From Scolanthus callimorphus (Eukaryota > Cnidaria > Anthozoa > Actiniaria > Edwardsiidae), in the NCBI GenBank assembly GCA_033964015.1, contig CM066923.1, positions 7,119,978-7,183,977 on the forward strand: a DNA stretch of 64,000 nt. Reading direction: 5' to 3'. Positions 58,201 through 64,000 of this stretch are shown here, piece after piece. Positions within the stretch are counted from its first letter, which is position 1, and the number at the start of each line of letters is the position of its first letter. The position numbers were made by a program, and so were the translations under genes. The notes beneath the pieces were generated by a model. The model was not told where the DNA came from and did not search any database. It saw only the letters and a list, made by a program, of their open reading frames with translations.

Positions 58201-61200
58201 GTTCGATTACCACACCTTTATACACAAAAAAGACGAAAAAACTTTATTTGTGTGAGCTTTTATAACAGCCGACTATAGTATACTTTGATTTAATGTTTTT
58301 AAAACAGAGAAGCCAAGGCAATGAGGTAATCAATTTCGGAATAAAGAGAAACTGTGTTAATTGAAAATTATTATTTCGTTTTGATGGGAAAAACAACATA
58401 TTTTTCAAAAGAACTAACAGCAGGAGCCAGTCTTCGAACTCATTTATATAAATTATGATAAAAAAGAATAATATCTTTTGGATTTGAAATTCAAATACTT
58501 TACCAACACGGACAATAGCATACGCTTTAGGTACTAATTGGAAATTATTTTTCCATAAGTATGATCTAAAAATTTGCATAGAGTATTTTATTTCTATTAG
58601 TGTCATTACAATTTTGTTACAGTGACCACTATAAAGTCATTTGTTACGGCAGATAGTTAATAATAGTGTGATTCAATGCTAAAAAATGTTTCCTCAATTC
58701 AACATTGTCAAAATGGGTTTATTTGTTTGGGTAATTTTCCCTACAATCTGTTTTTTATCATGTTTCCAATAGCACTGAGCAGTTTAATGACTATTCTTAA
58801 AAATTGTGATTAAAGGTTAGTGCAGCAATTTATCAATTAAGAAAAAATAACCATACAACATAATAGTGATTTTGAGTAGATTTCTCCGATTTGCTGTTAT
58901 GGTAATCATAGACTGTTGTCAATTTAATGACTCGAATCAAATTAGCTCCTCCTTAATAACGTGCTTGCAAAAAAAAAGGAAATATCCATAGAAAAATGGA
59001 ATCAGAAATAAAACCAGACTTGAGAAAAAAGGGATTGCTACACTGTACAATACAGACCAATACAATGTACATGACATAATTTTCAGTAGGCAGGATCCCT
59101 ATGTAAATATTGAAAGTGTTGTGCAGTAACATACAGTACCCCATCCTCTGGTAATGACTTTGTTTTTTTTCCTTTTTGAAAACAACCATTACTGCAACCC
59201 ATCTGAGTTTACAAAAATGTACCTTAAAAAAGAATAGATCATAGTTAAATGTTTTGACAGAGTAAGATAAGTGGCAAAAATAAATGAAGTGCATGTACTT
59301 ATCTAGGATTGAATGAGAATTTTGTACTTTCAGGGAAAATGAAGAGTTCCTTCATGAAGTAATTATAAATGGAATTCAAGCAGGCAAATGAATTCACTAA
59401 CAAATAACAATAAGCATCCATTTCCATCAGCTGCTTATTTTGGGGAATGTGGTGCATTATTTTTTATTTAATTTGGTAGATTAAGTATAAAACTTTGTTT
59501 GTAGATGTTTATTGAAGATTTCTACACACAGTTCTACTTAAACAATATGGAATGAAAATAATAACAAAGGAGTGGCTGACCAGGTCTCTTTAAGACAAGG
59601 GGTTTTGCTTGATGAATATACATGTAACATGAATTATTATATACATTGTACCCACTATTGCAAATCTGATTGGTCAAGAGCAAACAACTCTCAATGTCGC
59701 GTGAACTTGACATGCTAAATGCAATATCGTCCGTCTCTGCATTTTGAATTTGAACAAAGCCATTTTGAATAAAGTCATTTGGCATCATATCAATTTGTCT
59801 TCTTTAAAATGAATAATAAAACAATTATTGGATGCAGTTATTGCATGACATTGTGAGTTTAGCAAAACCTTGTGCCTGTGTTATCTGCAGGCCTCGGTTT
59901 TGCTAACTCACAAAGTCATGCTCAACCTCATCCAATAATTGCTTAATGTCAAGCACATGTATCATTTATAATGTACATGCTTGACATTCCAGATTTGAGA
60001 TTCATACAATTAATACAATGGTAAAGGTAATTAATGCAAGCATTCACATGAACACCATAGTAAGTGTTATATATACCAATTACATATGTTTCTTACATGA
60101 TGTATGATAATAATTGCAATCTTTGGCTTTGGTGAGGAGTTAAAAGCAAAATGATTAAATGCATTACTGCATTCAGTTGTCAAAAAGTGTTGAAATCTCT
60201 AATGTTTTATATTACAACAAAGGGTCCAAGTGTTGCTGTTACAAAGACCTAATATTTTTAGGCCATACTCATGACCAAATTTGAGCCCAAAACTTAAATT
60301 ATTGGACTTGTGCTTTACATCAATGAAGCAGCTGCCTTAGCAATTTGTTCTAAAAGGAAACCTTTTATCGCAGAGCTAAATTTAGCAAAGCGGACTATTT
60401 TTAGCAACTAATTATATTGCATGTTTATAATTGAGTAGGCTATCAAATATCTGTTTGTGATGTTTGTGTGAAAAAAAGAATCTGTCTAGCACATTAAAAG
60501 TGTGTTTCCAAAAAATATCCATCTGAGTTATACCTGAGTTATTCAGGATGTTCTTCAATTTACTCGTCCAGATTATTTTACTGTCATTCCTCATACATGT
60601 ACAGTCAAGACATTCAACCCTAGCCAGTTTGTCATCTTCTGATTTAATCAATTTTAACCAATATTTGATAGCTCTGCATTTGGCTTTTGTTCGCATTGGA
60701 AATCAACTGACTTCAGATCTGCAGGCATTAGAACTGCAATATTTATTTACTCCTAGCAGTCATCTAATGAATTTTGGTGTGCACAATTTCTATTTGGTCT
60801 TTTTCTAGCTTTTCCTTGCAATCGGTTCCCCACACCTCACTACCACATAAAAGAATTGGTGCTAGACAGGGGTATCAAAAAGCTTAAAAGTGTCAGGGTT
60901 ACTTGGTCTTTAAAATGGTTTCCCATTTCTTTCCTTAATTTATATAGAGCTTTATATACTTAGATCAGGTAAATTGACCCCCACCCCTCTGGAATTTCCA
61001 ATCCCTTATGGGGCGGGGGGGGGGGGGGGGGGGGGTGGATATTTTTTGGAAACATACAAATTGTTTCCATATTGATTTTGGAAAAAGGCCAAATAAACAG
61101 AAGTCATACCAAGAATTCAGTTGGATGAAAGATGATCCTTGGAATTTAGAGTTGGGTACTTTTTAGTTTATTCTTCATACATGTTTCGTACACTGTAGTT

Positions 61201-62743
61201 GGACTGAGATATTATTGCTCACCATAGCTGACTAGAAAACGTTGTTTCTGTTTCTGTAAAATATGCATCTGTAAACCAATTTGTTGCAATGTCTCCCTCA
61301 CTGGGTGGGTGAATACAGGAAATGTATGAGAAAAAGTCCAAGAAAGTCAATGCAGGTGTCAAGAAACTTTTTGAAAACTTTAAGCGGGTGACAGTTTGCC
61401 ATATCTTGTGACACCCATAAGTTTAATGCCAGTGAGTTGATGGCTATTCTTATCATCATTTGACTTTCATTTCAATACAACATTCATAAGTTTTCCATCA
61501 TAATGGCAAGTAATATCGTATCACAGTGCAAATCTTTTTTTTGTATTGTATGTAAATTTATTTAAGAAATTCATGTTCAGTAGTCTGACTGATTTCAATG
61601 ATGTTCCTATTTTTTAGGCTGCTTATAAAGATTGGGTCTGCCATAGTGAGGTGTTACCCACGTTATCACCGAAGAGGCCAGCACCCTGCATATCTATGTG
61701 CCATAAGGTATTGCAGAGATGTCCATATTTTTTACCAGGAGCAGAATACCAGTGGAGTGGTCAATCTGCCTTTGAATGTCCTGATCCAGAGGGTATGTAG
61801 AAACTCTGTAGTATATATTTTGTTGTTGTTCTTTTAAGCGTTTTGAGTTGATGTTTTTTGTGTTGCTCATTTTCTGTTTTACTGGAGTGAATTTTTTCCT
61901 GCATTACATATAAGTACCAGTAAGAGGGACTAGATAAGAGAGCAGTTTTTGCTTTCTCTTCCTCCATAAGCTGATAAATAAGATGATATTTAATTCTCCA
62001 TGAAATATCCCTAGCAACAAATGCTATCATCCATGAAATATCCCCATCAACCAATATACTACATGAAATATCCGAATCAACCAGTATTATCAATTAAATA
62101 TCCCTAGTAACCAGTATACTCCATGAGATATCCCTAGCAACCGGTGTACTCCATAAAATATCCCTAGCAACTAATATACTCAATGAGATATCACTAGCAA
62201 CCAATATACTCAATGAAATATCCCTAGTAACCAGTATGCTCAGTGAAATATCCCTAGCAACCAATATCCTCCATGAAATACCTCTAGCAACCATTATCCT
62301 CCATGAAATATCCCTAGAAACCAATATCATCAATGAAATATTCCTAGTAACCAGTATACTCCATGGGCTATCCCTAGCAACCAGTATACTCCATGAAATA
62401 TCCCTAGCAACCAATATACTCAATGAGATATCCCTACCAACAAATCTCCTCCATGACATACCTCTAGCAACCATTATCCTCCATGAAATATCCCTAGCCA
62501 CCAATATCATCAATAAAATATCCCTAGCAACCAACACTGTCCATGACATATCCCTAGCAACCAGAGCATCACAGTATTTTTTCTATTTTTTTTTTAGATG
62601 AGGGGACTAACAAGCATCAAGAATGCATAAATATGACAGATCCAGTCACTGCAAGACCAACTCTTGCACCTCCACCACAGTCCACAAATTCACAACAAAT
62701 AGAAGATGCAAATTTGAACTTGAAAAAAGATTCAACAAGCTAG
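55219..62743 (+). CDS. NALF/FAM155-like NALCN channel accessory protein, 3 exons
   Basis: Exons 55219-55773, 61618-61792 and 62598-62743 join in phase (876 nt, 291 aa). The N-terminus is short and Cys-containing, followed by one hydrophobic segment (about residues 37-55, LQLACPYFLLWLVLF), likely a signal anchor. The lumenal or extracellular part has N-glycosylation sequons (NGS, NET, NFS, NAT). It carries the conserved Cys-rich core: AEQNALEAYNNFLG, YSVKWKCSDCE|AAYKDWVC across the first splice, then PCISMCHKVLQRCPYFLP and SAFECPD. This pattern is that of FAM155/NALF proteins (NLF-1 in C. elegans, distantly Mid1 in yeast). They bind the sodium-leak channel NALCN and promote its folding and surface delivery. 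No second membrane segment is visible at the C-terminus, whose last exon is polar and Pro/Gln/Asn-rich. An ATG at 55200 is in another frame. The upstream frame up to 55207 has no other ATG. Confidence 0.88.
59503..59595 (-). repeat. Fragment of the 23399 dispersed family, reverse orientation
   Basis: 'aaaggagtggctgaccaggt' plus 'ctctttaaga' is the reverse complement of the 'agagcc...tcagccactcctt' start of the family. It lies in intron 1 of the NALF-like gene. Confidence 0.6.
59821..59945. repeat. Foldback element
   Basis: 'caattattggatgcagttat' and 'gtgagtttagcaaaacct' at the left pair with 'cggttttgctaactcacaaa' and 'cctcatccaataattg' at the right. The loop is short, near 59885. It is in intron 1 of the NALF-like gene. 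Confidence 0.8.
60412..60900 (-). mobile_element. Degenerate LINE reverse-transcriptase C-terminal fragment
   Basis: On the minus strand the frame FPMRTKAKCRAIKYWLKLIK, preceded by diverged 'GEP'/'CGEPIARKS' and 'LLGVNKYCSSNACRSEV' segments in neighbouring frames, resembles the region after the RT domain of many LINE ORF2 proteins (the usual order is LYGSEVWG, then LGV..., then RAIKYW). Several frameshifts and stops are present. It lies in intron 1 of the NALF-like gene. Confidence 0.6.
61995..62566. repeat. 30-bp minisatellite, ~19 copies
   Basis: The unit 'atgaaatatccctagcaacc' plus 'aatatactcc' is repeated with scattered changes. It ends ~30 bp before exon 3 of the NALF-like gene, so it runs almost to the acceptor site. 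Because 30 is a multiple of three, both strands carry long repeat ORFs that are not genes. Confidence 0.95.
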
Positions 62744-62876
62744 CAGAGGAAAGAGTTAGGCACCCTCTCTACAAGCCCCACTAGAAGGGACAATCCTCCT
62801 AGCCAAGCCACTTAAAGTCAGCATTTATATGGAGATAAGTTGTCAACTTCTTCCATATAAATGGGGCCTTACCCCA

Positions 62877-62882
62877 AATAAA
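62877..62882 (+). terminator. Polyadenylation signal of the NALF-like gene
   Basis: A canonical AATAAA lies 134 bp past the stop codon in a T-rich, AT-rich region. Confidence 0.6.
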
Positions 62883-64000
62883 ATGTTATATTAAATAGTC
62901 TCATATTGTATATTCTGGATTTAGATTATTTTACACAATATAAAACAGTTTTATTTCAATGTACATATTATTGAAAACAATTTGACAACAATATGAAACT
63001 CATATTAATAATATGGCAAAATTTTGGCCTACAATTTTTCTTCATATGTGAATGGCCAAGGATTTTCCTGTCATTTGTTTTCCTTGCTTACAACAAAATT
63101 AATGTGGATTTTAACATTAAAAATAGTGTGCCATTCCAGCCAGTGACTTGCTTGAAATTAGACTACTGTGCTAAATATAATAGACCTTTGGTAAATTGCA
63201 ATTCAGAAAAAAGAGTGCTGTGTTGCAATTTTAACATTTGCAATACAGAAAATATTTTTTGGTGTTTGAGATTCCAGGCTCCTACTGCTTCTTGTGAGTG
63301 GGCAGATTTCATGGTTTATGTACATGTACTTTGTCCCAAATTTGGACACTAACAGAGATTCAAAACTATGCTGTATAGGAATTGTCAATCTACATTGCAA
63401 GCTAAACATCTGCTAGACTGAACAATTTCAAGAATGAAAATGGACTCAGAATAATGATAATAATAATAATAATTCAATGATATGATTGATTTCATCAGTG
63501 TTGATAAAATGATAAAAATGTAGGATAAATTAAATAATTATTTTATAAACTACAAATAGTGATTGAACATAACTTTGATTTGGGATGTCTATCAAGTTTG
63601 TTATCTTGTTAAGGTATGAGTATACCTTTGAGGGGGCTCGCGGGGAAAAAACTTGTATCGCGTCACAATTTACACCACAAACGTCGTTCATATATCATTT
63701 TAAAGCTAAAAGATTGGTCCATCTGATGAATACTTTTGTTTTCATTATATTGTACATGAACATATATTTTGTTAGCTCTAAAGAAAAAACGACCGACTTT
63801 ATTTAAAAAGTTCCATCTTCTTCCAATTAAATTGCACAGCTCCAAATATAATCAAAATCTATTCTTTAGAAGGCGATCTAAAAAAAGGTGTGCAGGATTT
63901 TTGATTTTCTTTTTAAAACATATTTTATGCTAATTTTTGTGTTAGCATTGCCAAAAATATCTGTTTTCAACCTTTTTTACTTGATATTTCCGCAAATATG
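62883..64000. other. AT-rich 3' flank, nothing recognised
   Basis: This sequence is downstream of the NALF-like gene. A short (AAT)n run lies at 63453-63472. No exon, RNA gene or inverted repeat was recognised. Confidence 0.4.

Noticed and set aside
62094..62601. Long repeat ORFs on both strands (151 and 121 aa)
   Set aside because: Both are translations of the 30-bp minisatellite in the NALF-like intron. Open frames on both strands at once reflect the period, not coding.

Overview
The window is nuclear DNA from an animal. Genes are split by many phase-consistent GT-AG introns and embedded in dense short inverted-repeat elements, LINE fragments and minisatellites. The gene set (a Dictyostelium-type cyclic-AMP-receptor-like GPCR, an SLC19 thiamine-type transporter, a NALF/FAM155-type NALCN accessory protein, an LRR protein, an intronless DEDDy exonuclease) and the repeat style suggest an early-branching metazoan, most likely an anthozoan cnidarian (coral or anemone). 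That placement is inference. Nothing bacterial or organellar was seen.

Layout. 0.5-8.7 kb (+): a ten-exon gene for a lysine-rich leucine-rich-repeat protein (439 aa if a one-base slip in exon 7 is discounted). 9.95-10.2 kb (-): a small single-exon ORF that looks secreted and GPI-anchored, with a Gly/Arg-rich body. 10.3-14.4 kb: repeats, including a ~700-bp near-perfect palindrome flanked by TTAA. 14.45-16.29 kb (+): a 5'-truncated non-LTR retrotransposon with one in-frame stop. 17.2-18.2 kb (+): an intronless 3'-5' exonuclease with a C-terminal zinc-binding segment resembling Stc1, broken by one extra base. 21.2-26.0 kb (-): a complete four-exon SLC19-family transporter (495 aa). It shares a 440-bp divergent promoter region with 26.4-43.5 kb (+): a fourteen-exon seven-transmembrane receptor of the cAMP-receptor-like family (361 aa). 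Its large introns hold most of the repeats. 43.5-55.2 kb: no convincing gene, but a tRNA-derived SINE, inverted repeats and a perfect 34-bp palindrome. 55.2-62.7 kb (+): a three-exon NALF/FAM155-like gene (291 aa) with a ~570-bp 30-bp minisatellite just before its last exon. 62.7-64 kb: its 3' region, then AT-rich sequence.

For the four multi-exon genes the exon lengths sum to whole codons and every junction keeps frame (the LRR gene only after allowing for the slip). I consider these models strong even though splice sites were read by eye. The genes do not form one pathway. They are a thiamine-type transporter, a sensory-type GPCR, a sodium-leak-channel assembly factor, a possible cilium-type LRR protein and a nucleic-acid exonuclease. 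The only arrangement suggesting shared control is the head-to-head transporter/receptor pair.

The most unusual material is repetitive: several families of foldback elements, one of which shares a CGGCTCG / GCCGA loop while its arms differ from copy to copy, and families sharing short cores (an AAATACAGTAAATGTATGGG core, a TTTTAGGGGT core, a GGGGCGTAGCCAGG end).
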